NCBI GenBank assembly: GCA_958510825.1
Contig: OY294048.1
Coordinates: 31,399,026-31,463,025 of the forward strand
Reading direction: 5' to 3'
Source: Brachypterus glaber
Taxonomy: Eukaryota > Arthropoda > Insecta > Coleoptera > Kateretidae
DNA: 64,000 nt
Position numbers and translations under genes: made by a program. The first letter of the stretch is position 1, and every line of letters starts with the position of its first letter. Of this stretch, positions 10,376-22,265 are shown piece by piece. The notes beneath the pieces were generated by a model. It ran no database searches. It was not told the DNA's origin and saw nothing but the letters and a program-made list of their open reading frames with translations.

Positions 10376-13300
10376 GGGGAGGTCGGGGTCAGATGTAACA
10401 ATTTTGCTTTAAAATTTATTCTTTGGATACCAAACTTGATGCATGAAAGGATTAAGTTATCCTCCTTCATTATACGCTGGTATTTTAATTAAATTTGTTT
10501 TAATAATAAACAAACAACTAGATTTTGCGGTGTCTGTTTGTTGTTACATCCGTCCCCGATGATGGGGCAATTGTAACAAGGGGTAGTTACAATTTTAACA
10601 ATTTTTATAGCAAAATGTTTATAAGAAATTAAATAAAATTTGTTTAACAGCTTTATTATTATTAAAGATATAAAATTTTAAATGCTTTATTATGTGTTAT
10701 ATTAAAAAAATAATCAAGAAAATAAAAAAACTTAAAATCGTAAATAAAACAAAAAATAATTAAAAGTTTGAATTAAGAACCAAGGGCTTATCCAGGATTT
10801 TTTTTCGGGGGGCAGGGGGGCACCACACTGTTTTTCTAAACATTAAAAATAATAAAAATTTACGCCCCAGGCAAAAATTTCTGCACATTTTTTTTAAACT
10901 CTGTTATTTTCTGACGGTTTTAAATGTAGTTAGACTTTTCAAGTTTTAAAAACATAAATGAAAAAAAAAATAAGAAAGAACTAGCGCCGTAGGCGAAAAA
11001 TTTTACAATTGCGGTTTATTTGAATTTGAAAACAGTCGTATAGATTTATCTTAACGTGGAAATATCAAAAAAATAAGCAATAAAAAGGAAAAAAACATGG
11101 TACTTACAGTAAGTTACGTTTCCTTCGTTAAAATACAACAATTAAGGATTGAAATATTAAATACATAATACATAATGGGTATTCGAAATACAATAAAATA
11201 AACAGTCTCCAGAATAGGAGAGGTATGAGTAGTTGTCTACATCTAGAAATAGATGGCGCACAAGTCTACATCAATCTAATGGCTATTTTCCTTTTGCGAG
11301 TGAAGTCTAAAAACGTTTTCTTAATCAGCGTGCAGAGTTGACTCTTGGTACTGAAGAGGGCCAGCAGCCCAAAACTGTCAGTCTACCAATATCACTCTGT
11401 ACGATGATTAGAAAATAGATTGATGGAATAATAAATTAATATTTTTATAATTTTGTTTAAAATTAAAAATTTCTGTCCTTACTAATTCTACGTCTAACCA
11501 CCCGTTAGTAGTACTATGTGCTTGAGACAAAAGTCTTCAACTTGCTACCATTCAAAGTCTCCAGAATAGGAGAGGTATGAGTAGTTGTCTACATCTAGAA
11601 GCACAAGTCTACATCAATCTAATGGCTATATTCCGTTTGCGAGTAAAGTCTAAAAACGTTTTCTTAATCAGCGTGCAGAGTTGACTCTTTCGGATTGTTG
11701 ACAGATACAGGTACGGGGGGGATTTTTTTTTGTGGTTTAAACTAAAAATTCGACTTGTAAAGAAAACAAAGCTAGTTATATATCCTATTAATATTTTTTT
11801 TTTAATGAAGAGTTTACTTTTTATTTTAGAAATAAGCGGAATATATGCTATATTTAAGTCTTCTATATCTGTCCTTTTATTTACACTATTATTAAAGATT
11901 TTAATACAAATCATTTCTTGAAAAATACGTTTTTTCTCGATTGACTGTCTACTTAAAATCTGTAAATTTTGAAAATTAAACTTATGGCGATTATTAAAAG
12001 AATGTTAAGTTAAAGCAGTTTTTTGGTGGTTTTCTCTAATTTTTAGGTAACATGTTTATTGTCGATTGACTGTCTACTTAAAATCTGTAAATTTTCAAAA
12101 TTAAACATGGCGATTATTAAAAGAATGTTGAGTTAAAGCAGTTTTTTGGTGGTTTTCTCTAATTTTTTTGCTGTCAAAAAAAAAAATTAGAGAAAACCCC
12201 CAAAAAACTGCTTTAACTCAACATTCTTTTATTAATCACCATAAGTTTAATTTTGAAAATGTACAGATTTTAAGTAGACAGTCAATCGAAAAAAAAACGT
12301 GTTTTTCAAGAAATGATTTGTATTAAAAAATTTAATAATAGTGTAAATAAAATGACAGTTATAGAAGACTTAAATATAGTATATTTTCGGCTTATTTCAA
12401 AAATAAAAAGTAAACTCTAGTTTTCATTAAAAAAAAATAATAGGATATATAATTTAGCTTTGGTTTCTTTAACTAAAACTAAAAAGTCAAATTTTTAGTT
12501 TAAACCACAAAAAATATCGCCCCCCGTACCTGTATCTGTCAACAATCCGAAATTTCCAGTATAGGTTTGTATAGCACTGGTACACGACTTTAAATTTCTT
12601 ATCTGGATATGTTTGTTTATTTTCTTGTATTTCGAATACCCATTATGTATTATATATTTATTATTTCAATCCTTATTTGTTATATTTTAATGAAGGAAAC
12701 GTAACTTACTGTAAGTACCATATTTTTTACCTTTTTATTGCTTATTCTTTTGATATTTCCACGTTAAGATAAATCTTTCTTCTTATACGAGGTGTTATTA
12801 AATTAAACCGTATTTTAAATGTTTCTATTTCTATGTTTAGATTATATTGCATAGTTTAATATAATTAATCAACGCCTTTTTTTGTCTGCAAAATAATTTT
12901 AAACATGTTTTTATTATATAAAAAATATATCATATTTATTATTTTATTAACTTAAACTTATATTGTTTTCTTTCTGGATCTTTGAATTGTTAAAAAGTTA
13001 AAACATAATTGTTACATTTCTTGTAGTGTGCCTTTTGAAGAAGTTGAAATAAAGCCAACGAAACGTCGGCAGTTTTTGTAAAAAAACGTTTTTTAGTATA
13101 AATAACCCTAATCCAGCCATCTACTATCTAATATTATTGTTGGGTTACCAAACCAAGCTTACATGATAACATTGTTACAATTGTACCTCTACGATTTGTT
13201 ACCATCTTCCCCGATCTGTATTGAGTTAAAAAATTAATTTTACCGCCATTCATTATAAACATAACCTTACAATAAATACACCCTAGTAATGCTCTGGCAA

Positions 13301-13499
13301 TATTATAGTAAAAATTAAGAATAATTTTGATGTATTTTGACTTTTTAGTAAGTTAGTGTTCACTTATTAAACTACACTGACATATGTTGCTGCGCAAGCT
13401 TCAAATCATGCACTAGTGGCAGATGATTTAAAAGTTGTTTAGCACAATTTTTTAGCCCTGTTACAATTGATTCGCGTTACAATTGACCCCGACCTCCCC
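10376..13499. mobile_element. 3.1-kb element with GGGGAGGTCGGGGTC termini in the gene 1 intron
   Basis: TA at 10374-10375 and 13500-13501. The left end ggggaggtcggggtc is the inverse of the right end gaccccgacctcccc. Motifs tgttacaa/ttgtaaca recur near both ends (about 10395, 10545, 10570, 13165, 13460, 13475). The gene 2 intron has the uninterrupted site (rc of about 42930-42955: aagctgggta then tagatgaata), confirming the TA duplication. The interior is a mosaic of further inverted and direct repeats. Confidence 0.8.
11030..12800. repeat. Nested inverted repeats inside the 3.1-kb element
   Basis: The arm 11030-11205 (..gtggaaatatc.., ..gtaagttacgtttcctt..) is inverted at about 12600-12790. 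Inside it a second inverted pair, 11693-11935 and about 12295-12550, carries ORF shadows such as 11609-11914. At 11939-12170 a block beginning cgattgactgtctactt is directly repeated. A segment starting agtctccagaataggagagg occurs at about 11206 and again at about 11556. Confidence 0.7.
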
Positions 13500-13501
13500 T
13501 A

Positions 13502-14359
13502 CCGATGAACACCATTTTTTTTAAGGCAAACAAGTCCCATAGATTATTTCAAGAATTATTAAAATAGCTACAATGAAGCTGCTACATGGATAGATATGTT
13601 GTTTAGTTTAGGGAGCGTGCACAAATTACGTAAGATTTTTGGGGGTTGTCAAAAACCTTACGATGTCTTACAAGAGGGGAAGGGAGCGAAAAAAATCTAT
13701 TTTTTCTTACTAAAACGGCCTGAAATCTATTTTTTAAATTAGGTTTTAACTGGAAATTAATAATAAAAAGTTGCATTTTTATTTAATACAATACAGTTTA
13801 CAAGGGTTTTATGCTCAACTTTATTTTAATGTTTTGTTACATATTTTTTGATGCTAAATCCAAATCCGTCAATAAAAAATTTTCGTTGGTTCAGTTTTCA
13901 AGATAATCAACCCTTAAGATTTTATAAGGGGACGTCTAGAGAAATCATATATTTTCGTTTAATATTTACAAAAATTGATATTTGGAGGTTTTGAGACTAA
14001 AAATTAATTTGATATTAAAAAAAAACTATCCTTATCTCTTAATGGGGTAGAACCATCCCTTTTATACATTTTTTTAAGTAATCTGATAAGAGCTGGTACC
14101 TGGGGTTTTTCGTTTGGACTTAAACCCAATTTTTTTTTTAATAAAAATAAATTTTATTATTTATAAATAAATACATTTTTTGAATATTATACCCTATTTG
14201 TATAAAGTAGGCTTTCGGAGAAATTTAAAAACATAGTAGGTAGGTATATATATTTTTTTTAACTTAGAAAAACATTGCACCTGATTAAAATCGTGTTGTG
14301 CTTCTAATTTGTCAAAGAATTATTATATGAGTATTAATGTTTTATTATTTATATTTATT
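13502..14359. other. Intronic DNA, partly shared with gene 2 intron
   Basis: 13502-13570 continues the homology with the gene 2 intron (aacaagtcccat.. / aaaacaagtcccat-type block). 13610-13710 holds an inverted phrase (ttacgtaagatttttggggg / aaaaaccttacg) typical of dispersed repeats. No gene seen. Confidence 0.5.
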
Positions 14360-15045
14360 TTTTTTATACATACATATTTTTTAAAGACCGTTCAAATCTT
14401 TAAAACATTTAAATTAGGGTTATACTTTCAGATAGAAGAAGGTAGAATTTTATTGCTCTGGCGCATATAGGAATAAATAGATATTTGTTTTTATAAAATC
14501 GGTAGTTTTTTTATAGAACAGTGCAGTGTTATTTTTTTTATTGATGAAGGAATTAGGTTGTATAATTTTGGACCTGTATAGGCAAGAGATTTTTTTATTA
14601 GTGTTTTAACAGGTTGAGGTAAGATTAAATTGTAATTCAGTTTTGATCTTGTTTCATGTAAATGTTGAATGTAACACAATAGATTCCTATTTTTTTGGAC
14701 AAATTTAACAGCGTTAATTATATAAAGCCCCTTTATATCTAGCATATTGGTCTGAGAAAATAACTCTGTTGAGGAAAATAATTTGTTTTTAAAGAAAATA
14801 ACTTTTAAGATATATTTTTGCGTGGTGTTTAAGTTTTCAAAATGTGTGTTATATGTATTTCCCCAAATGCAAATTCCATATGTTATAATTGATTGAACCA
14901 GTGAAATATAGATATTTCGTAGAATATATTCAGAAAATAGGTCTCTTATATTATAAAAAATATAAATAAATTTTCTAATCTTTGAAATGACATATGTGAC
15001 ATGTTGTTTCCATTTTAGGAATGGGTCAATACTTACACCCGTATT

Positions 15046-16072
15046 TTATTTGATCAGTTTTTTGTATTTTTTGTTATTATGTAATTTGATTGTTTGAAAG
15101 TTTGGCTGGTTTACTATTGATTCAGAGAAGGTCATAAAGTATGTTTTATTTTCATTTAATGATAGGAGATTATCATCTAACCACTCTTTTATTCTAGCCA
15201 TACCTAATTCTACCTCCCTAATAACGTCTTCCCATGAAAAACCTTCAAACACTAGCACTGTATCGTCCGCATAGGAAATGATATGTCCTTTAAGATTAAC
15301 GTCAAAAATGTCATTTAGATAGATAAGAAATAACTAAGGACCTAAAACTGTACCTTGTGGTTGCCACACTTCACCTCCGCAGACTCACTGTACTTATCAT
15401 CTATATTGACGTGCTGTTGACGTTGAAATAAGTAGCTTTAAATAAATCGTACACTACCCCCCTTATTTCGATGTCATTCAGTTTTTTTAATAATTTATTA
15501 TGAGGTAAGGTATCAAATGCTTCTTGTGGGTCAAGAAAGATTGCTAATAGTTTTTTGTTTTTATTTAATGCTTTGTACAGTGAGTCTGTGAGATGAAATA
15601 TGGCATCCTGAGTAGAAGTTTTTTTCTGAAAGCCAAATTGAAATTTAGATATAATTTTATTTCTTTTAAGGTGGGCACAAAGTCGTGTTTTTATACATTT
15701 TACGAATATTTTTGAGAAATTATTTAAAATTGATATCGATCGATAATTATTCATTTTACTTGTTTCCCCTCCTTTGTGTACAGGACGAATTACGGCAACT
15801 TTCAGCTTTTCAGGAAAAATCCCTTGTTCGAATGATGAATTTATAATATAGGTTAATGGCGCAGCAATCATGCTTTTGACAGGTTTTATAATTTTAACTG
15901 ATACTTTATCTATGCCGCTAGAACTATTATTTTTTAAAGAATCTATTTCTTTTAGTATTTCTAAATTACTTACAGGGGCCATAAACATTGAATATTGTAT
16001 ATTTTTATTTTTTTGTAGCCTTTTTGTTTTATTTTTGCGTATTTGAATGTTTTTTTTGTATGTTTCCACCAA
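15046..16072 (-). pseudogene. CR1-like reverse transcriptase remnant
   Basis: Two frames together make an RT domain. The first (16072-15401) has SSGIDKVSVKII, PVHKGG, NYRSISILNNFSKI, FGFQKKTSTQDA and the A-box region LDPQEAFDTLPH (the usual D-x-x-K/x-AFD, here DPQEAFD). After a frameshift near 15390 a degraded GVPQGTVLGP block follows, then SYADDTVLV (about 15280-15260) and LSLNENKTYFM. The catalytic YADD is present, but the protein is broken by the frameshift and a stop after TVLGP, so it is inactive as it stands. Confidence 0.85.
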
Positions 16073-16149
16073 CGTTTGTGAAATAAGAGTTAAATTGTTC
16101 AGCTACTTCTATGGGATTAGATACTTTTTTATTTTCGTTATGTAGAATA

Positions 16150-16882
16150 TCTTAGTGTTTTTTACCCCGGTTTTTTCTATTCGTTGATGTTTTTTTGGGA
16201 AGAGGGTTGAAATTAATAATACTCAAACTATTTCCTTAAATCGTAACGTTTCGAGGGTGGTTTCCCTCGTCCTCAGACCTTTAATATGAGAGAAAAAAAC
16301 AATATTAAAATTATATATGAACAAGTTTCTGTATAACCAAAATTTTGTTTTTGTTGGGTTAACCAAAAATGATTAACAACTACTTACACAAATTTAAACC
16401 CAGTTTGAATACACGTTAGACACATACATATATACACAATATAATAAATAAAACATTATTAAGGACTACACAATACTTTTACAGTTATTAATAATAATTT
16501 ATTACACAAAACGTATCAGCTGATTTAATTGTCTGTCAGCTGATACGTTTTGTGTAATAAATTATTATTAATAACTGTAAAAGTATTGTGTAGTCCTTAA
16601 TAATGTTTTATTTATTATATTGTGTAAATATGTATGTGTCTAACGTGTATTCAAACTGGGTTTAAATTTGTGTAAGTAGTTGTTAATGATTTTTGGTTAA
16701 CCCAACAAAAACAAAATTTTGGTTATACAGAAACTTGTTCATATATAATTTTAATATTGTTTTTTTCTCTCATATTAAAGGTCTGAGGACGAGGGAAACC
16801 ACTCTCGAAACGTTACGATTTAAGGAAATAGTTTGAGTATTATTAATTTCAACCCTCTTCCCAAAAAAACATCAACGAATAT
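16150..16882. mobile_element. Palindromic insertion with 13-bp target duplication and hammerhead-like motif (Penelope-like?)
   Basis: The target duplication gttatgtagaata lies at 16137-16149 and 16883-16895. The insert is an almost perfect palindrome (16179-16880, arms about 340 bp, loop about 16 bp near 16525) preceded by an unpaired 29-base extension. Each arm contains ctgaggacgaggga..cctcgaaacg (16783-16813 +; 16244-16276 -). This resembles a hammerhead core: CUGANGA, a stem-loop, then GAAAC. Penelope-like elements are known for inverted terminal repeats, a short extension, variable target duplications and hammerheads, but no RT is present here, so the assignment is inference. Confidence 0.6.
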
Positions 16883-17930
16883 GTTATGTAGAATAATATT
16901 TTCATTTTTTTCTTTTTTGTTATTTATTGCTGTTTTAATAGTTTTCCAAATTTTTTTAGCATCATTATTTGCTTTATGTAATAATTGTTCATAATATTGC
17001 TTATTTTCTATTTTAATTATATTTGTTACATGTTTTCTGTACCTCTTGTATTCATTCCAAAGGTTATTGTTGTTTTTATTTTTTAAACATTTTCTTTTTA
17101 AGTTTTCTCTTTTATTTTATTAGGGAAGGACTTATCCATGGTTTTAGTTTAGTAACCGTTTTTATTTGTTTATTTATTGTTGCATTATTTATATATTTTT
17201 GTATTAAATTTATAAAATTTTTATAGGCTAAATTTACATCATTAGAATTATATACAGTGTCCCAAGATTCGTCCCCTAATAACTCCGCAAGAAGTTCAAA
17301 ATTTGTATCTTTTTTAATTATTATTTCATTATTTTTTTGTGTTTAGTTTATTTTGTAATTTAGTTTTTATGTTTAAAATTGTGCTAAGATGATCTGTAAC
17401 ATTTTCCCCAATTATTCCCTGTAAAGTAAAATTTTTATTATTACATTTAACAAAATAATGGTCAATGCAGCTTTCCGAGTCTACAGTTATACGTGTATGT
17501 GAATTTATCTAACTTTTAAATCCCATAGAATTTAAGATATTTAGGTAAGTGGTAGAATGTGTGTTTAGTTTGTCCAAAATATGAATGTTTATGTCCCCTG
17601 TAAATATATTTATGTTACTATCAGAATGTTCTTCTAATATTAAACTTAAATCCTGGAGGGATAGTTCAATATTAGACCCATGGGGTCTGTATAAAGCAAT
17701 AATATTGTACGTAGTTAAATTTTACGACAGAAAAAGTTACCTCGTTAATTTTTTTGTGACTTGTTGTACATCATTTATATTTTTTAAAATATAATTACAC
17801 AGCCATCATTTTGGTTGAACTTAGTTTTATTATAATTTATCGAAAAATATTGGGGGCATTCAACATTCCACAGTGTAATATTTAGTGTTTTCATTATTTT
17901 CATATTTAAAAAATTCTGCCTTCTTCCCTT

Positions 17931-18207
17931 TAGGGAGTACAACCACCCCTATTTTTATAGCTTTATATTGCAGGGGCAGCAAGAAATTCCAACTTTTTTG
18001 TTTTGAACTACCCTAGTATACATGCCAAACCTCGTCGCTCTAGCCTTAAGGGTACCAATTAAAACTTTATTTTTAGTACAATTTTGAAGGGCTGTAGCTC
18101 CCCTAGGGTTCATTTCCGGACCAATCTTTATTGAAACTTTTTTTAAATTTTTTTGGATGTAGAATCACCTCTTAAATTTTGGCATGCCAGTTACTGATCA
18201 CCCTGTA
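17931..18207. mobile_element. One arm of a fold-back element of the stacked-module type
   Basis: Contains agggctgtagctcccctagg, then ggatgtagaatcacctctta and ends gatcaccctgta. This is the same module order as the right arms of the 1.2-kb palindromes at 20912, 27769 and 62198, but diverged. No opposite arm was found. Confidence 0.5.
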
Positions 18208-18289
18208 TTTTTCAAAAAGGAAAAATTCAATAAAATTTTTATTGTTTAAAATTATAAAATAATATTCAGTACTTTGTTTAAACATATGT

Positions 18290-18480
18290 TTTTTTTTGCA
18301 TTTACAACGTCCGTGGACAAGAAACATTGCAATGCATTGCCTTCAAACTGCAGTCGCACCAAATATAGTATAGTATAGTCTAGAACACGTATGGAATAGT
18401 CATTCTGGGCTCGAATGCCAAACTTTCAGCTCTATTCCATACCATTAATATACTATTCTTTACCATAGCATGACAATGAC
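18290..18480. repeat. Dispersed repeat shared with 61250-61440
   Basis: Both copies have tgcatttacaa..gtc, then cagtcg, tatagtcta, aacacgtatggaatagtcatt and a region of ccatacc / ctatac. The copy at 61.3 kb has a CpG-rich hairpin in place of the AT-rich centre here. Confidence 0.6.
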
Positions 18481-18539
18481 ATTCTTTTCTCGAAATTTTT
18501 TTTAACAATTTCTTTTTCTCATATTTATGGTCCGTAAAT

Positions 18540-20705
18540 ACACTGAGAAACCTCTCTATGGAGCTTTCTTCGTCAGATAAACATGGCGCCCGACCTTCAT
18601 CTCTTCGATTTTGCTCAAATTCGGCACATCCTCATCAAATAGGGTCTCGATCACTAGATCGAAAGGATTTTGCTAGAAAACGACTAGTTTTGGAGATATT
18701 AGATATTTTCAACCTTTTTTAAAATTCCAAAAACCTGATTTACATAACTCTAAATAGGGTAAAACCCCCAATCGTTGGCACTCCGCTAATTATTGGCACT
18801 GGAGTGATATTTTCGTTTATATAAAAAAAAATTCCATTGATACCTTAATTTAACTATTTTTTTTATGAAGTGGCAATATTGCTTAATATTATACTTTAAA
18901 TGCGAAAAACATATTTTTCCCCCCCCTGGGCAGTAGAGTCTTACTAGTTTCGTGTGAACTACGTAAGTGTGAATTTTTAAGGTTTGTGCTAAGGAAGTGC
19001 TTTAAGTAGAAGGTTAGTAAAAGACTTTTATTGACGGACTAACTATTTTTTCTCGATAATTTTAGTAAGCATATGCATTCTACTTATTAATTAGCCTTAA
19101 AAACTTTATTTTTCTTTACATTTTTATTTAATTTCGACGGTGCCAACAATTGGTATACAAAATTAAACTAAATTATAATTATTGGCACAGGTGCCAATAA
19201 TTAGCTTCTTTAGTAAAAATCCTATTCCAATTATTGTCAACCAGTTAAAGTTCTAAATTAATGGAATCAATAAAATAAAATTGAATAGATTTATTACTTG
19301 TACGGTTAAATACGTATTGCCACATCTGATATAAGACAAAACCAAAACCGTATTTTAAAGCGGGTGGGCTATTATACAAAAGATACAGTTTTAGCTAAAA
19401 ACCTATTTCAAATAAATGCGTTCTAAACAGCGTTTAATGAAAAACTTACAGTTTTTCCTCAATACATATCTACGTATATACATTTGACACTTAATTTTTC
19501 TCTATAAACTTAATTTTTCTTTAGAATTTAATTTTTTATCACGGTGCCCATAATAGGTGTCCAAATTATATTAAGCTCCTATTATTGGCACATGTTTATT
19601 GTATGCAAAACTTGTGCATCAAAATTAGTCTAAAAGCATAATAATTCTTTTAAATAAGTGTACCTAGGTAACTAGGTATTATTTTATAGATACAATTAGT
19701 ATTAAGTAATTAATATTTTAACTTTAATATAAAGATATGTAGAATTTTGTAGTTCAAAAATAAATTTGAGTTTTTGTTTACAGCCTTTAGTTAATATGTA
19801 TAGAACTGCAATATTCCAATTTAAATATTTTATTTTGATACTAAAATGTTTATTATTCAACAAAAAGTAGGTACTCAGTAATTTTTTTCCATTACTTTAA
19901 AGCAAAAATTAGGTGCCAATAATAGGAAAATTTGGATGCCAATTATTAGCAAAAAGGTGCCAATAATACGAAATTGTGTATTCTTGTAATTAATTAAAAA
20001 AATTCTTTAATATTACTAAGATATCAGTTTAAATTTTTTATAATATATAAAATAGAATAACTATCAAATCATGTAAAATAATTTATTCTTGATAACATGA
20101 AATATTTAATAAGTTATAATGAAATATATGTGAAAAATTTCTTAAAGTGCCAATAATTGGGGGTTTTACCCTATCAGGACTTGATTAAAAGATATCAAAA
20201 TCAGAAAATTATACCAGCAGGTAGATTATGTTCTTAAATAAAACTTTGCTTAAAGAAGCATATCTCTATCTCATCACACAAAAAAGATAAAGGTTCTGTA
20301 TTATTTAAAAAAATAACCCTGTTTATAAGTCAACTGATAAAAAAATAAAAAAAATAAAAAAAAATAAATTTAACGAGTTGCATCTGGTAGGCCGCCATAT
20401 TAAAATGAAATTGGTGGTAAAATTTTGTCTTGGTTAAGACTAAAATTTAATTTTCTTTCTATATCTGGCAAAATTATCTTTTTATCTTTTACACAAGTCC
20501 TGATATTTAGATTAATGTAAATCATGTTTGTACATTTTAAAAAACGTCAAAAATGAGGCACCCTAATATCTCCAAAACTAGTCGTTTTCTAGCAGAATCC
20601 TTTCGATCTAGTGATTTAGACCCTATTTGATGAGGATGTGCCAAATTTGAGCAAAATAGGGGAGATGAAGGTTGGGCATCTCCGCGGCAATTACTGAGAG
20701 TATTT
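18540..20705. mobile_element. Fold-back element split by a nested element
   Basis: Arms 18570-18720 and about 20545-20690 are inverse of each other (atcctcatcaaatagggtct; aacgactagttttggagata). The space between is mostly the nested element 18757-20171. Ends are approximate because the terminal bases do not pair well. Confidence 0.65.
18757..20171. mobile_element. 1.4-kb element with GGGTAAAACCCCC termini and internal TGCCAATAATT repeats
   Basis: TA at 18755-18756 and 20172-20173. Left gggtaaaacccccaat and right attgggggttttaccc are inverse. The core tgccaataatt/aattattggca appears about ten times inside, in both orientations (near 18775, 18790, 19140, 19180, 19193, 19575, 19915, 19937, 19955 and 20150). 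No ORF of note. Confidence 0.8.
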
Positions 20706-20753
20706 TGCTCCTTTTATGAATTGACTATTGACAATTGATATGTTTAATTTCAG

Positions 20754-20809
20754 ATTTATTATCAATTGGAGCAGATATAATGGGAATTATTAAACCAAAT
20801 GGGAAATAA
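20754..20809 (+). CDS. Small secreted cationic peptide, gene 1, exon 2
   Basis: The acceptor tttaatttCAG precedes the exon. With the leftover G from exon 1 the codons read D, then LLSIGADIMGIIKPNGK and TAA. It is 56 nt long, exactly as in gene 2, and hydrophobic with a short basic/polar tail. Identification rests on the matching exon at 40726-40781 (-), which has the same acceptor, phase and length, and on matching 3' UTRs (catccagttgc.., gaccaaaaaccaccatataa, cccatatcagtt). The exon is far from exon 1 only because of insertions in the intron. Confidence 0.7.
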
Positions 20810-20911
20810 ATTTTGAAGAAGCGCCATTTTCTTGCATCCAGTTGCTTGCAATAGACCAAAAACCACCATATAATAATATAAAAATATGGCCCATATCAGT
20901 TCCAAACTATA

Positions 20912-22109
20912 CACGGTGTATTTGAAATAGGGTCGGAAATTTTAACTGATGATTCTACATCATAAAATATGACAAAAAGTTCCTATAAACATATGTCTAA
21001 AAATGCGTCATAAGGGAGCTACGCCCCTTTGAAATTAGCTAAAAAAATCGGTTTTTATTTAATAACTCAGGAACCCTTTGAGATATATCAACGAGGTTTT
21101 GCACGTCAACTAATCCTACCAAGGCCCGTTTTTATGTGTTATTTTCATCTACTTATTTCAACCAGGGGTGTGCGAAACGGGGGGGGCTTATCAGTTTTTT
21201 GTCCCAAACTTTTTTCTGTGTAACTTTTTTGCAATTTTATTTTTGAAACTTGATTCCTCAGGTCAAAATACATAAAAAAGGTACTCTTGTTTTAATACTG
21301 TAGGATTAACCGCTTTCGAGAAAAATTCATTTGAAGGTGAAATTCCACGGTTCGAGAACGAAAAATTAAATACTAAAATGTTGAAAACCAAAATTTTAAT
21401 GATGCAATGTTATTCTACATCAAAAACTAAGAAAAAAAGTTTCCATACATGTAGGTCGAAAAAAGGATTTTAAAGCTACCATAGCGCTTTAAAAATGGTG
21501 CATATTTAGGAGACCATAGCTCCATTAGGATTGATTTTTGGAAGTACCTGTATATGAGGTTTTTTTCTTAGTTTTTAATGTAGATTTGCCCTGCATCAAT
21601 AAAATTTTGGTTTTCAACATTTTAGTATTTAATTTTTCGTCCTCGAACCGTAGAATTTCACCTTCAAATGAATTTTTCTCGAAAACGGTTAATCCTACAG
21701 TATTACAACAAGAGTACCTTTTTTATGTATTTTGACCTGAGAAATTATATTTCAAAAATAAAATTTCAAAAAAGTTACACAGAACAAAGTTTGGGACAAA
21801 AAACTGATAAGCCCTCCCCGTTTCGCACACCCCTGGTTGAAATTATTATTATTATTATTATTAAATAAGTACATGAAAATAACACATAAAAACGGGCCTT
21901 GGTAGGATTAGTTGACGTGCAAAACCTCTTTGATATATCTCAAAGGGTTCCTGAGTTATTAAATAAAAACCGATTTTTTTAGCCACTTTCAAAGCGGCGT
22001 AGCTCCCTTATGACGCATTTTTAGACATATGTTTATAGGAACTTTTTGTCATATTTTATGATGTAGAATCATCAGTTAAAATTTCCGACCCTATTTCAAA
22101 TACACCGTG
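20912..22109. mobile_element. 1.2-kb palindromic element, copy A, inserted in the gene 1 3' UTR
   Basis: TA at 20910-20911 and 22110-22111. Ends cacggtgtatttgaaatagg / ctatttcaaatacaccgtg. Arms about 500 bp, unpaired centre about 21410-21570. Arm modules in order: gattctacat, gggagctacgcccc, aactcaggaaccctttgag, ggtgtgcgaaacgggg, ttttttgtcccaaacttttt, aaaaggtactcttgt, and taggattaaccg. The ORFs inside are palindrome artefacts. The paralogous 3' UTR at about 40640 has no insertion. Confidence 0.9.
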
Positions 22110-22152
22110 TATAACGTACAAAAAAAATGTAATGTAAACATTTATGTATTTT

Positions 22153-22158
22153 AATAAA
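22153..22158 (+). terminator. Polyadenylation signal of peptide gene 1
   Basis: AATAAA in tatttTAATAAAAGaatttaagat, matched by tatttcAATAAAAGcatttaagat in gene 2. It lies beyond the fold-back insertion, so the full gene 1 3' UTR would contain the palindrome. Confidence 0.65.
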
Positions 22159-22265
22159 AGAATTTAAGATTATCATTTATTATGTTTTATTACACAACAC
22201 ATGAAGATGTGTAATGCTTCAGCAGACTAACATCTTTGCAATGTAAAAAAATTAATATGTAATTA

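Larger units (their letters stand above)
14360..17930 (-). mobile_element. CR1-like non-LTR retrotransposon, degenerate, with a 733-bp insertion
   Basis: Minus strand, read from about 17900 down. An AP-endonuclease domain (IYRPH-type block near 17690, FTGDINIH near 17615, TR..and SCID.. near 17490-17470) is followed by a linker with KPWISPSL (about 17150), a WNEYKRYRKHV block (about 17055), then reverse transcriptase and the typical LINE C-terminal block (GPKLYNLIPSSIK, about 14590-14550). There are several stops and frameshifts. The 3' end is a vague A-rich tract near 14360. The element is split by the insertion at 16150-16882. Confidence 0.8.
10165..20753 (+). other. Intron of peptide gene 1 (about 10.6 kb), swollen by transposons
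   Basis: Starts GTAATA and ends tttaatttCAG. The first about 210 bp and the stretch at 13502-13570 match consecutive parts of the gene 2 intron on the minus strand (around 42860-43150). The last about 35 bp also match the gene 2 acceptor region. Most of the remainder is insertions: 10376-13499, the CR1-like LINE, and the 18540-20705 fold-back. The gene 2 intron is only about 2.4 kb. Confidence 0.65.

Noticed and set aside
14491..14745. Independent small gene (84 codons, -)
   Set aside because: Its GPKLYNLIPSSIK block is the C-terminal end of the adjacent LINE reverse transcriptase.
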